This document shows, piece after piece, positions 10,377 to 22,102 of a DNA stretch of 64,000 nucleotides. The notes under the pieces were generated by a model. That model saw only the letters and a program-made list of their open reading frames with translations, did not search any database and was not told the DNA's origin. Source of the stretch: Symsagittifera roscoffensis (Eukaryota; Xenacoelomorpha; Acoela; Convolutidae); contig NC_087062.1 in assembly GCF_963678635.1 (NCBI RefSeq), positions 93,659,845 to 93,723,844 on the forward strand. Reading direction: 5' to 3'. The position numbers and the translations under genes are program-made. Within the stretch, counting starts at the first letter, position 1, and each line of letters starts with the position of its first letter.

Positions 10377-13300
10377 TCAATGTTCCATTTCCTCCTCCTG
10401 TGATAATGACTCTGCACTTTCAGTTTCTGTGTCTTGCAACACGTCGTTAGCTATCCTGGCGCTGTTGGAAGCCGTCCTCCAACACTTCTGCTCTTCTACC
10501 CTCTGTTTGCAACAAGGTAGGGGATCCACGTTAGATTCTCTGTTCCCGCAGAAGCTGTTGTGGAGACACAACGTCACATTTCTCTCCAAATCTTCCTTCA
10601 ACATCTCTGTTTTCTCCTTTCCACTACGTTGACTTGTCCTGGAAATTCTTTTCACAGCGGTGGTCACTGCATTCCGATGAGTCACGAGAGCTCGCTTGAA
10701 AGCTCCTGCTCCAATGTCAAGCTGATATTCACTGTACACTCTGCCGTGCTTAGCATATTCGTACAACCATGCAGTCATGTTAGCTCTGAACCATGGCATC
10801 AATCGTTTTCTTGCCCATATCTTCTTCACTTTCATCGGAATGTTTAGAAGTTTGCTCATTGTCTCAAAAAGATTTAAATCTTTTAGACAATCTAATTTCC
10901 ACAACTGTTCTCTCGTCGGTGCCTCCTGTCTATTGTTTTCTTTCACATGAGTTTCCAGCCATCGTATCGCCATCATAACTCCCACTATCACTATTGTTAT
11001 GGGCTGTGACGAGTCTGGTAAACCCATGGAGAGCAGCTCTCCAGAGTCCCAGATCAACATCAGATTACTACGCTTGGGATACCACCAGGTCTGCAGCAAG
11101 CAGTGGCAGGGAAACTCGTCATGTGTCAACATGATGCTCCTCCCATTACGTTTTCACGAAGCTTCCAGTAATGGTTCCACTTCCATCATCACTCGGTGGA
11201 CTTCATCATTCTCGTCTACTGTATTGTAATCTGTGACAGTTGATCCTATCTGTTTCTGTCTCTCAAAGTCACTGAAGTTCCCGCTCACGTATCCCATGAA
11301 CTTCTTTCCTAGTATCGATTCCAACTCTTCCTTGGTTCTCTCTGGAACTGCTGAGAACATCTTACATAGCAACTCGTAAAATTTCTCGGACATTCTCGCC
11401 AGTCTCACACACTTCGGCACTGAGAAGGCTTGATCCACGATCGTTCTCGTACTCTTTACATCCACGGCTACAAAATGTACCGGGTATCTGCTCTTGCACA
11501 TTGGAGCCAATGTCGAACCCACCAAATATCGTGCTCCCGATGGACTACAATAAGTTTCACTGCATGTGGTGTTCATTTCCGTCTCGATCGATTCCCTCCA
11601 TTTTCCTATGTACTTCTGCTCAGTCTGCAGAACTCTTGGGAATACTTCTACACTGATGGCTGTGACCATCTCATGTTTCTGTTCTAGATTCAATAGTGAC
11701 TCTAAAGAACCAAACATGCTATAGAATCCTAGTGCAGTCACTAGATTCACCTCGGTTCCTCCATGGCAATCTGCTATCAGTTCCGTTTCTGTTCTTGCTT
11801 TCATCACGACGTTTCCAAACAATACCGTCAATTGCTTGTGTTGTTTCTCTAGGTTCTTCACACAGTCCAGACCTCCACAAACGTGACCCTCCAGTCCACA
11901 GACTTCCGCCAGACAGCTACCAGGTTTGACCCAGTCTTCTGGTCCCCAGCCAGTCAACTCCACTTTATCTTCTCCGTTGCTCCTAGAGGCCGTTATCATC
12001 ACATTATATATGATGTTAAGGTCACGCAGGTTACAGTCTGCATTCAGTTCCCTCTGCACGTCTTGTGTCGCCCGTAATATCGAGTCAGCGTTGGGACTAG
12101 GGCACCATGATGGCCTCATCAATTCCCACACTGCCATCAAGCTCGTTCTCAGTAATTCATCTGAGAATCCCAACCCAAACTCCACTCTTTTGTCGGATTT
12201 TGGTACGGAAGGTGCAGTCACCTCTTCTTCCAAGACCAGTCCCAATTTGGTCTGTGAATTATTAGCGCTCTTAATTGTTACAATTCTCGACGTCCAGAAT
12301 CTTAGTAACACTGCCTGCTCGTAATCGAAGAAGCAATCGCGTATGTCTTCACTCAGGAAAGGGTTGTACGCTATCCCTTTGATTCTGGACACGTAGCTGT
12401 ACGACTTCTTCTTGATCGGTCCACAGTATTCACTGGATTTCGGCAGTGCCCCCATAGATTGTTTAGTGAGTCTCAGCTCCTTGTTTGAGAATCTCCTGAT
12501 TTCGTCTATCTTTTTCATGGGCTCTAACTCCTCGGGTTCTTTCATATTCACCCTCATCGGTTTGCTTTGCTGAATATCTAGCAGTGCAAGCAAGAGTAAG
12601 GCTTTCGCTCGCTCATCACCTTCCCTCAGCATCTTAACACAAGTGTTCAATGCAGGTACTGAAATCTGCTCTATCATGAATCGAATGAAACAGAGAGCGT
12701 CTCTCCGCTTCGCACACGCTGGTGCTGCTCCCTCTTGGACTATCAGATCCCTCAGGTTCGTCATAAGGGAAACCTTCTCTTCTTTTGACCTCTTCCTTTC
12801 TTCTGAATCATACTCTTCGCGAGTCAGTCCCATCATGCACCAGGCAAACCTCAGTTGTAACTCTGTTCTTACGTAAGGTACTGCCACGAGAGCGTGTATT
12901 CTTGGCGTAGTCCTCATCTCTTCTTCGAAGTACCTTAATACCGCTGCTTTCCATGGAAGGCTCACCAACTGCTCCATCGTTTCTGCCTGTATCTCAGACG
13001 ACGTTAAAGTCCCGTACGCCTTCTGCTTGAGGGTGGTGCCTTGCAACATTGTCTCCTGATAACCCTCCATGGCACTCTTGTCTTCCAGAGCCATCACGTA
13101 CCCTCTCGCCGAGTTTCGGTACTCCAACATTTCCATGTATCCACCGGCCGGTTCATCTATCGACACAGCCTCCGATACTGTCAGTCGGTTATACTCCACT
13201 GGTACTAGTTGTCCTGCGACATTTCCCTTTCCATGATTCATGGGAGATGGCTTAAAGTCTTTCATTTTGCTCTCTCCACATTGGCTGAGTGTTTCCATTT

Positions 13301-14000
13301 CTAAGGTTGCTCCAGTCAGAGTGCGGTCACTCCTTTTGGATTTATAACCTGTTGACTTTATTCCCGCCATGAGAATGGGTGGCACCATCGCTATATCAGT
13401 CAATATTTTATCTGTGCCAGGCAATTGATAATCACCTTGTCCCAAATCCATGACCTCTTCGACTCGTTTCCTTTTCGCTGAATTAACAGCTTTCATCGAT
13501 ATCTCCGAATCCACCTTCGTCTTTCCGACTCTCCTCGGTATCACTCTGCTGCCTAACTTCATTTTCATCGCATTGATCTTATCAATCACCAATTTTGATC
13601 GCATCGTCCCTCTCCTGGTTCTTGACAGATACACCACCTCTCCTTTATCGTCCTGCGGTGTCATCTTGATGGGAAAATTCGCTTCACTTTCATCAGTGGC
13701 CGAGTCGATCAACAACTCACTCAGTCTCCCTTCACACTCATCAAGCTTGTCAAGGACTTCCCTCATCAAGGGTTGGTTGAGACCCGTTTTCAGAATGGAC
13801 TGGGTCCCATAGCTCTGAACCACTGTCCAGACTTCTTCCATGAACGCCACTCTGTCCATTTTGCATCCCGTCCTACTCTCGTGGTCTCGGTGATGTACTT
13901 CCCATTCTTCTTCGGGCAGCGTTCCCAAGAAAGGTACTCTGGCTGAGCCCTCTATTCTTCTCCTTCTAGGTGATTCCATGAGGATTCTTTCTTTGTTCAT
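10377..14000 (-). pseudogene. large unidentified retroelement protein (two parts, one frame)
   Basis: Two stretches, 11154-14000 (948 codons) and 10377-11132 (251 codons), are in the same frame and separated by one TGA at 11154, so they were probably one protein of about 1200 residues. I recognise no domain. Visible features are a basic N-terminus (ESPRRRRIEGS), a Cys cluster (CLAEVCGLEGHVCGGLDC) about residue 690 and a Ser/Glu-rich end. It is the last coding sequence of the element, where accessory or envelope-like genes would sit, but I see no clear signal peptide or fusion peptide. The N-terminal end overlaps the next frame (13966-14376) out of phase. Confidence 0.6.
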
Positions 14001-14376
14001 TATTCCTTGAATTGCCAGGAGAGCTGCTCTCCGGCAAATTCCGTTTCATTTCCATAAAGGCTGACGGAGGCTCCAGTGTCGAAATGCCTTCATCCGCTGG
14101 CTCGGTCGTCTCTAACGTATCTGCGTTATTCTCAAGATCACTGAAGATATTGAAATCCAGGCTGGATACTCCTCCTGTCGATGCCCTATCGTCTTCCCCA
14201 CCAGCTTGACTTGCATCTTGTTGCATGGGTTCTTCGGTCTGACGGCTTCCTTCCTGTCCGTCATCTCCTTCTGACCTATCTCTGTTTGAGCTCGAGGGTC
14301 CTTGTTCATCATTGTCGGCTCCTCCCGGAAATCTCGGTATGATCAATGTACCGGCCTCTATCTTCCTCTTCTCCAT
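13966..14376 (-). pseudogene. acidic Ser/Gln/Asp-rich retroelement segment
   Basis: A 136-codon frame with low-complexity acidic composition (for example SEGDDGQEGSRQTEEP and DLENNADTLETTEPADEG). It overlaps the preceding and following frames in different phases, so either one frame is a natural overlapping ORF or single-base changes have shifted the phase. No catalytic motif is visible. It probably links the 14309-14758 frame to the large C-terminal protein. Confidence 0.45.
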
Positions 14377-14758
14377 GGACCACTTTGATTTCCTCGCAGC
14401 CGAAGGGTGCCAGGAAAGTTTTCGTTCGCAGCGTTCCTACTACCGTCAACTCCGGTTTTACACTAGTCAGGATCAAGGAGATCTCAGGCAGTTCGGTCCT
14501 GCCTCTCATTTTCATAGGCGCCAAGTCTAATCCCGCCCATTTTTCATCAAATCTTCCAGGCTTAGGAGTTGCGGCGTTGCTTATTCGCCTTCTCGTCGTT
14601 TGATCCGTATAGGCAAATCGTGTATACTGTAATACAGCGGCATTTCTTCCCACAAAGTATGTGTCCATCGTTGCTAAGAAATTCCCTACTCTCCTTTCAT
14701 TGGTTTCGAATGCTCTCAACCTAGGAGTTTGTACCGCGGAGACTGCTCCGAGTAACAT
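14309..14758 (-). pseudogene. unidentified retroelement segment
   Basis: 149 codons starting MLLGAVSAVQTPRLRAFET and ending SGRSRQ before two adjacent stops. It follows the 14767-15858 frame with a phase change and two stop codons between them. Probably the C-terminal part of the same long protein. No domain recognised. Confidence 0.5.
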
Positions 14759-14766
14759 CCTTCTTA

Positions 14767-15858
14767 TCAGAGGAATTGAGGGATTGCCTCCGGCAGCTTC
14801 TCGTTATCACCCCAGTCCTTCGTTTCTTCTCTCACTTTATGATATGCTGCAGTGAGACGAGGCACTCTGGTCATTTCACCATTCGTTTTATCATAGGGTC
14901 TCAGATTCCAAAGCTTCGGAAACACTTCGAGGTGTCCTCTTTCTACTTCTCCCATGCGATCACGGAAGTGATCGTCAAAATTGATGACTGTCATCTCTGA
15001 CTCCGATTTTTTCGCAAATAACAGATCTTCACTCATGAGCTCCCGAAATGTGTGCTGCTCACACCAGTTCAGTGTACTACCGTCCACTGCTGATATGAGG
15101 TTCAGGTGCAGCACCGACCTCCTATACGCCTCCACTTTTATGTCAGGGAACGCAAACGTGACTGCTGGTCCATAGATCACTGTCACAAATTCCGTGACTC
15201 CTCTGATCAGCGCTAAGGGATCGATTCTCATAGCCAAGCTCAGATCGGTTAACAGGGGCATGCCTCCAACATGTCGTCTAACATCTTCTTCTCTTTCGAT
15301 AGTCTCGTCTTCACCCGTTCCAAAGCGATTTTGTTGTAACAGATATTGGATAAGAGTGTGTCTCAGGTCTCTTATCTTATTCCACGAGTCCGTGGATTTC
15401 TTCATTTCTAAGTTCGTCACTCTTTCTCTCATCTGCTCTGGACAACGTGTCAATTTCATTAGTCCTCCCAAGTTTCCGTGGGTAATCGCAATCAATGTCA
15501 GAAGTCCATCTAACCGCAGGTTCTGGATTCCTTCGGTCAGCAGCATCGCCGGTCCTTTCACGAAACTCTCTGCTCCAAATGTCACGAACAAGGCTATTAG
15601 TTCCACTATTGATACTTCCACTACTGCTTGGAGGAATTCTTTTATCAAGTAATGCGAGACTTTCGGGTAGAATTTTGCCAAGGAGGACGCGGCCCATTTG
15701 GCTCCCAACCCTTCCAGCATGCTGTCTGTCCGTTCAAAGGCCTCCTGTCCCTTCAATTCCTGGGTCCAGAAGGTTTCCAGAGTAATCAGACACATTCTGT
15801 TCACAAATTCAGCGGTCTTTTTTCCGGCTTTTTCCGCCAGGTTCACCTCCTTCAACAA
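14767..15858 (-). pseudogene. unidentified retroelement segment with hydrophobic stretches
   Basis: 363 codons. The middle contains hydrophobic stretches (VVEVSIVELIALFVTFGAE and LDGLLTLIAITHG), which may be buried helices rather than true membrane spans. Charged motifs such as NLEMKKSTDSWNKIRD surround them. It follows the 15891-16736 frame after a TAA and a phase change. No family recognised. Confidence 0.5.
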
Positions 15859-15890
15859 GTAAAATGGATCTTCGTGATCATCACAGGGCC

Positions 15891-16736
15891 TTACTCAAAA
15901 GCATCTGCACCCAATGCCGCTACTCTAGGATTCAGGTGTAGCCACTGGTTGGCTTCCGCCTTGGTTCTCAAAACCTTCGCCTCCAAAAGAGCTCTCGTCT
16001 CTAGTGAAATTTTCCTTCTCGTGTTTTCACCTGTCACTTCCATTGCTCGGAACCATAAGTCGTTGGACATCGCTGCGATCACTCGATTGTCGTCGTCTAT
16101 TCCCGGTTTCAGTTTGAGCTGTCGACTGAAATTGGACAGTTCCAACCCCAGCACCTCGTCCAACACTAACACGTGTAGCGCATGGTCCTTGAATCCTCTC
16201 ATCGCGTTTGAGATATCTGACCACACTGCAGGTAGTTCAGCCTTGAGTGGCCTCAGGTTCTCCATCTCTATCATGCGATTTGGGGCTGATATGATCACAT
16301 CATATTTTGTTTCCGAAAGCAAGGTCACAATCGCATACACGAATTTCAGTCCATCCGGGAGATTTGCATACCCCGGAGACAACGCGAATACTAATCTCGG
16401 TGTCACTTTGGTGAACGACCCCTCCTTCGTCGCATCCACCACTTCACCCATCGACTCAAGGATATCTTTTATCGCTGGCCACACAGCGTTCGCTGCCGTT
16501 GTAGGATCTCTGAGTCTGCTCAGAAAACCTCTACTGTGTAGATGGTCATTGATGCCAGCAAACACGATCGTAATTGGGTTCATGTCCGTCTGCCTTTGTA
16601 CCCCTATAGCCAGAGATACCGATTGCAGTAGATCCAGGTCGACCGCTGCCAACATTATGACGTCCGGCCAAAACAGAGATTTGGAGGTGTACACGAACTC
16701 TGAATTCGCTACTATCATAATCTTGGCCTTCCTCAT
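15891..16736 (-). pseudogene. retroelement segment with SGNH-like GxND motif
   Basis: 281 codons in the same frame as 16776-17591, separated by one TAG. A beta-strand followed by GIND (ITIVFAGINDHLHSRGF, about residue 52) resembles block III (GxND) of SGNH hydrolases. A strand-like start (AKIMIVANSEF) occupies the place of block I but lacks the GDS serine. If the resemblance is real, this is a second, probably non-catalytic SGNH-fold domain after the one at 17607-18732. The rest (LSPGYANLPDGLKFVYAIV and onward) is unassigned. Confidence 0.5.
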
Positions 16737-16775
16737 TTCTGCTTTGTCATAGGCGGCGAAGATGGTCTCATCTTT

Positions 16776-17591
16776 CTATATCGCTTTCAATCCGCCGTAT
16801 CTTTGGACATCACCATCTTGATTCACCAGTTTTGGGTAGATTCTTTCCTTCACATGACCAGGGGGTGAGCTTACTTGCCTGAACAACTTCATATGTTGTC
16901 CGATCGGCACCCTTGTCACTAGAAATCTTCCAGGTCTCTCTTCTCGATCCCCTTCATCATGATTCAATCTCACATCTTGCAATGATCTCGCGTTCACTGG
17001 TCCCATTGTGTTGTTAGAGGGCAGTCCCTCTAGGTCAGCAAATCTCAAGGCCGTCGTGGAGGTGAAATTGATGCTAGCGGCTATCAACCAGTCTACGCCG
17101 GTTATCGAGTACAATCTGCTGACGGATAGCGTCGCTCCATTCAGCATCCTCCTTGCATCTTCGATGAAGATTACCCTCTGGAGATCCAGCTTCATTAGTT
17201 CGTCTTTGGATACATGCCAGGGAGACGGTATGGGTCTTGACCACATCAACGAGCCTCTGCCCGGGCGTCTCTCCTCTCGACTGGTACTTGTCGTATCCGA
17301 TCTCGTGTCTGATCTAGACGTGCTGGTTGTCTCTTCGATTGGGTTAACAGGTCCTATTCTTCTCCCAGGATGGATGGTCCTCTTCATCGGCGCTTCTCCC
17401 AATCGATACTGTACGTCTGTCCTTTGACCTGGTTCACTGGAGCTCTGTTTTCTGTAGTTCGTGACGGCCGGGACCGTCCCTAAGCGTGTTTCCAGGCTAG
17501 GAGGCACAAAGGTAGTAATCACCGCGTCACTCGCTGTTCCTTCTTCCTTCAGCACTCCTGTGTCAAAGAGTTGCGCCTCTAGTTCATCCAA
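16776..17591 (-). pseudogene. linker between the SGNH module and the GIND segment
   Basis: 271 codons in frame with 17607-18047 (one TGA between) and with 15891-16736 (one TAG between). The N-terminal part continues the last SGNH helix (DELEAQLFDTG). The middle is Ser/Thr/Arg-rich (TTSTSRSDTRSDTTSTSREE), typical of a disordered linker. The C-terminal half looks folded but is unidentified (LYSITGVDWLIAASINF). Confidence 0.5.
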
Positions 17592-17606
17592 CCGCTCTTG
17601 GAAGAC

Positions 17607-18732
17607 TCAATTCAACCAAGCCTGTCCTTCGATACTATCGAAGTGGATGCCGTCCGTGGTCAGTCTGGCCTGATCCATAGCTCTCAACTCATGTTCGATG
17701 TCCATGAGGATCATTCTTCCGGCATTCCGACTTGCGAGATTCCTCAAGATGTTATTCCACCTGACGACTCCTTCGTTGTGCCTTCTCCCTGCTGCTGTCA
17801 AGCTTCTCGTGTTCATTGGCACAGTGCAAACGGACAGTACCGCGCAATTGAACTTCTGCCAGAGGGTAGTAAACAAACACACCATCATTGACTCCCATAG
17901 TGCTTCCTGCTCATCTGAACCTCTGGAGATGTCATTCTCCCAACCAGGATCATCACATTGGGGATCCTCCCTGGATTCATCAGTTCCACCATTCGATATA
18001 ACTGGGCTATCGTCGCGCCTCCAAAGGCCATCACCGTGGTGACCCACGAGGTCCTCAAATTCGACAGTACTCTGACCAGCTGTCTCCCAGTATCAGATGT
18101 GATGTCCCCAGTGGTGGTTGCTGCAGGTTTACTGCCGGGCTCCAAGTCGCTCGATTGAAGCAAGCTCTCGGATCTGTCTCCGGAACTCCCGTGAAATTAT
18201 ATTTCAATTGATTGTTCTTTTGTACGTCTATTATGCGGGACATTTTCTTCGCTGGCATCTTCTGTATTCTTCTCTCTGGGGTCTTCGAGCTCCCCATGAG
18301 TGTCGTCACGTCACTTATCCCCTGTCTGATCACGGTCTGGGAGAGTCGTACTCTGCGCGTGTCTTCGATCGTTCCATAGGGTGCAGTCACCCCGGAACCT
18401 GGCGCATTCTTGTTGGCGACCAGTCGTCCAGCTGTCTCTATCAGCTTCCTCACCGTCTGTTCCACGACGGGGTCAGCCAAGGTGTCACTATGGTCCGGGA
18501 TCGTTACTCGATTTGTCTCTGTCGGGAGCCGTGTCTCCGTTGTTTGACTCATTTCTCGAGGCGTCAAGAGCTCCAACGGGGACTGCCCACGAGGAATATT
18601 TCTTGCAGGTATCACTTTCTCCACGGCCGTTGTCAACGCCATCTGTTCCGATCGCTCTTTGTAGTCCTGCCTCAAGCGCTCAAGTTCTTGACCCTGCTTT
18701 TTGTTGCAGTCTTCGAACAATTTTTTCTCCAC
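17607..18732 (-). pseudogene. SGNH/GDSL-type hydrolase module, frame-broken
   Basis: SGNH hydrolases are esterases or lipases using Ser, Gly, Asn and a DxxH pair. Three overlapping frames (18055-18732, 17885-18163, 17607-18047) together carry the blocks in order: HLILGDS (block I with the serine, near 18090), AFGGATIAQL (block II glycine, near 18025), a GxND-type block III split by a frame change near 17935, and DGIHF (block V Asp-His, near 17650). The N-terminal 170 codons are a Thr/Arg-rich linker continuing from a coiled coil. Each break looks like a single-base change. Retroelement proteins with esterase domains are known in some non-LTR (CR1-like) and Penelope-like elements; after a Ty3-type integrase it is unusual. 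The catalytic residues look preserved although the frame is not. Confidence 0.65.
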
Positions 18733-19352
18733 ATGTCTCGATCGTCCTCCATCTTGAGCATGCTTTTGGTCATCTCGTCCAGCTCCTTCTTCGTACTTTC
18801 CAGTTCATCCTTCATCTCATCCAGATCTTGCATGGTTTGGTTCGTCTGAACCTTCTGTCCTACTTTCGCCCTCTTTGGTGGCACAGCTGCTCTCAGCGGT
18901 GAGCCAGACGAGGCAGCCTCGCGGTTCATCTCCTGATGCATTCTCGTCAGCCCAGGTTTGGGATTGGAGGGCATAGGCATCTCACCTGGTTGGTAAGTCC
19001 TAGAACTTCGCAATCCAGGCTCATTCGCCAAGTAACTCCCTGAGAGAGCCCCGTTTCTCCACCTCATCACTCTCATTTTCGGGCGGTCTAGTACTCCCCT
19101 CTCTCCATATGCTGCCATCAACAGGACTTCCGTGGGGCGGTCCCCACGGCTGTCATGCCCCAAGATGTTGATCAGGGCGGTCAGCAACATGACTACCTCT
19201 GGGTCCTCCAGAGCGAAGTCTCGATCGATCAGCCGACGATAGATCGCATCTATCATCGGTCCTACATATGCCTCTGCCAGGTCCATCAATTCATCCAAGT
19301 TGAAATTGTCCATACTGTTCTTCAGATTTGATTTGATTCGATTCGATTCCAA
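18672..19352 (-). pseudogene. coiled-coil retroelement protein, N-terminal part
   Basis: 226 codons. The N-terminus is a predicted helical domain (FNLDELMDLAEAYVGPMID). The C-terminus is a heptad-rich coiled coil (DEMKDELESTKKELDEMTK) that continues in another frame at 18732 (KKQGQELERLRQDYKERSE), so a single frame change near 18700 breaks one protein. It is the first reading frame after the pol spacer. No family recognised. Confidence 0.5.
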
Positions 19353-19712
19353 GGTTTTGACTCAATTGATTAATTAAATGATCAATCAGGATCTAGAAAA
19401 GAAGTCACAAATATCACACTTGTCAGTTTCACCTTAATATATATCGTTAAAATTTGCTTAAAAACAGTTCAGATAAAAAGATATTTATCCTGAAATTTAT
19501 TAAAATGAATCGGTCTCTAAAATTTTGGAATTCGACCTAAGATTGGACAGTCCAAACTTTGGATCTATTCCTAAGATCGTCATTCAGTTGTTCATGGTCA
19601 CTAACCCCTTCTCACCCAAGAGCTTAATAACATAACACATAACATAACATAGCACACATATCACACATTACATACAACTTAGTCTTTGGCCTAACACCCT
19701 CTCGCAAGTCAC
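19353..19712. other. 360-bp AT-rich spacer between pol and the downstream ORFs
   Basis: No reading frame. It contains ATAACATAACACATAACATAACATAG-type short repeats near 19628-19652. It may have carried a splice site or internal promoter for the downstream frames, but I see no clear signal. The copy at 27969-28328 is essentially identical. Confidence 0.5.
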
Positions 19713-21562
19713 TCAGCCTATACTTAAGTAATATTTTTTATGTAGATATACATGTATATTAGTATCAGAGAATATCACGTGTACAAGCGCGTACAATTGC
19801 CGAGGATGCAGTCGTTCTCTGTTTGGATCGTACACTGGAAGCGAGAGTTCCTTCACGTCCATTTCCACGAGGAAGTCCCTCAGCCTCGTCAAGGACAAGA
19901 CTAGGTTCTCTGGGTCCACGTGCTGCTTCTCCGTCGCCCTCGTTGCCAAGAAGCATAGGTATTTTCCCGGTATCTGCGAAGCCGCCGGAGGTAAGGCCGC
20001 TACGCCCCCTATCCCTGGTCTTTGCTTCCAAAGGAATTCCACGTTTTTGTATTCTCCTTAAAATTTGCTGCTAACGCTGTCCTAAAACTCATGTCTGCTG
20101 TGATTGCTATCGCACATGTTCTATTTGTGAGTATGAAATCACTGTCTGTTAGTATTATGTTACTTGAATATTCATTTGGTAAGTTAAAATATGACTCAAC
20201 TACCCTACCTATGTCAGGTTTCTTAGGCTCTTCGCCTGTTTCTGCTTCTAAGCCTCCTGTTTCTCTTGCTACTCTTAATTTTTTTATTATCAAGTTTTCA
20301 GTGTGGGTAAGTCCTACCCCCACTCCCCGGACAAAAATATCCATCGACGTCCCCGTCGATCGCATACCGGTTATCAAGTCGAGGTTAGAAGCTGGAATGA
20401 GTAGTCGTCCTTCCTGGGCAGCCCAGGAAGGATCATCTTGTTCTGTCTTGATGGATTTCATACTTTCACGATCTTCGTCTTGAATCGTGACGCTGGTCTC
20501 CTCTGGGTCCGAGGTCATTTCGTTCAGCCACTCTAAGAGGCGCAGGTTCGTCAAGTCTTGTTCATATGACTGCTGTTGCTCGTCGTCGAATTCTACCTCG
20601 GGTTTCGACCGGTCGTCGACCCACTCATCGTCGTGATCATCGACTATGTCAATGTCTTGTGACACAGTTATTTCTTCTAGACCCACTACTTCCTCCACTA
20701 TCTTTTTCAGATCTATCCTATCCACTACAAAGTCGTCACCGTAAGGATTGTATTTCTTTCTGGGTCTTGTCCCGTCCTTCTGACGAGTCTGTATCGTAAA
20801 CGGAAGATCCGGTTCCAAATTCTTGGGAACTTCTATCTGTTCGGGATCCTGCCAATCCTCCTCTGCGTAGGGTAAGGTTTCATTGTCCGCTTCGATCACC
20901 TCGTTTGGATCCAGGTCCAGTGGTGTGTCCGTTCTTTCCTCCACGACTTCGTTTCCATCGTTCTTCTCCCTGGTGCCCTTCTCGTTGACCTCACAAGTAG
21001 GATCCATCATTAGATAATCCCCTTCTTCCATGTCTGCAGGTATACACCAGTCTTCCGTAGATGGGTTGTGTGGCTTAATAATTTCGAAGTGAGCGGCTCG
21101 GCCGGTACTCAGTCTGTTACAACGTCCCTCCTGGTGGACCTCTGTAATCATGAAGGGTCCCCTCCACTTTTTTAGGAGCTTTATCGTCCCTTTCGGTGGT
21201 ATAACGTTCTGAAATACCCATACGTAATCTCCCACCGAGAAAGCTTTTGCACCAGCTGCTTTCTTGTCAAATTTTTTCCTCTGCCTTGCCTGTGCTTGTT
21301 GAGTATTTCGTCTACACAAATCGTTCAACTCCTGTTGGCGTCTGATCACATCCCTCACGTAGACCTGTGGAGACGTTTTCGTTCCCTCATACTCTGGGTA
21401 GAAGAAGGTTAAGGGTAAAGACTTCTCGTGTCCAGTTAGCATCATGTGTGGACTGACTCCGGTGGTGGAGTGTTGCGTGCTGTTATATGCTCCCATCACC
21501 TGCGGAAGGTATCTGTCCCAATCGGTCATGTACCTGGAACAATATACTCTCAGCATCGACAC
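19713..21562 (-). pseudogene. integrase C-terminal domain plus macrodomain-like domain
   Basis: Continues the integrase (AYNSTQHSTTGVSPHMMLTG). A GPY/F-type C-terminal domain follows (VGDYVWVF, then LLKKWRGPFMI), as in Ty3 integrases. After an acidic linker of about 250 residues comes a region whose order and spacing match the OARD1-like macrodomain, which binds or removes ADP-ribose: a strand and helix (FILTNRTCAIAITADMSF), then in another frame VAALPPAAS, GKYLCFLATRATE, NLVLSLTRLRDFLVE and ELSLPVYDPNRERLH, ending in NIHVYL. A one-base frame change near 20020 splits it. The Gly-rich ADP-ribose loops of the family (MGAGIA-type and RIGCGLD-type) are not conserved, so catalysis is doubtful. This assignment is from memory of the fold pattern, not a search. 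Confidence 0.65.
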
Positions 21563-21574
21563 TAACGTCCTATT

Positions 21575-22088
21575 CTATCTTTCCACTAAGCCCTTCGTCT
21601 GAGGGTGGTATGTCGTGGAGTGAGCCTGAGCAACCTGTGAGCGTCTCATAAGCTCTTTCGTAAGCTCTCCCACGAAAGCTGTTCCATTATCCGATTGAAA
21701 CGTCATCGGACAGCCATGTCTTGCTATCCAGGTATTGATCAGGTGGTCGCATGTCTCTTCCGCCGAGGCAGTTATGCAGGGCCCGGCCTCTGCATACTTC
21801 GTAAAATGATCTATCATGACCAACACCTGATTATAACCACTGTCTGTCATGCATATCTTCTGGTGATCTATCTGCCCCACCTCATTGAATTCAGACGGCT
21901 CGATCGATTGTAATGGAAATCGCAACTTCCTTGGATCCTTGACCTATTGGCATGACAGACATGCTGTTACCCACTTCTCGCATGCCTTTTTCATTCCAGG
22001 CCACTCAAAGCGCTTCAGGATCCTCTGATATACTTTATCGATCCCCTGATGGCCCATCTGATCATGCGAGTTGAATAATAGTTCTGTC
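21575..22088 (-). pseudogene. Ty3-type integrase zinc finger and catalytic core
   Basis: Integrase inserts the cDNA into the host genome. The HHCC zinc finger is seen as HDQMGH near 22075 and CLSC near 21955. After an in-frame TAG at 21944-21946 the core follows with the first Asp in GQIDHQKIC, the second in FQSDNGTAF, and the Glu in GLVER, the D,D(35)E triad. A second TAG follows immediately after GLVER at 21575. Apart from the stops the frame is intact, so the decay looks light. Confidence 0.9.
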
Positions 22089-22102
22089 TGATAGAGTTGC
22101 GG

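Noticed and set aside
10429-18902. Plus-strand ORFs opposite the large retroelement
   Set aside because: They are complements of the minus-strand coding frames, which carry the recognisable domains.
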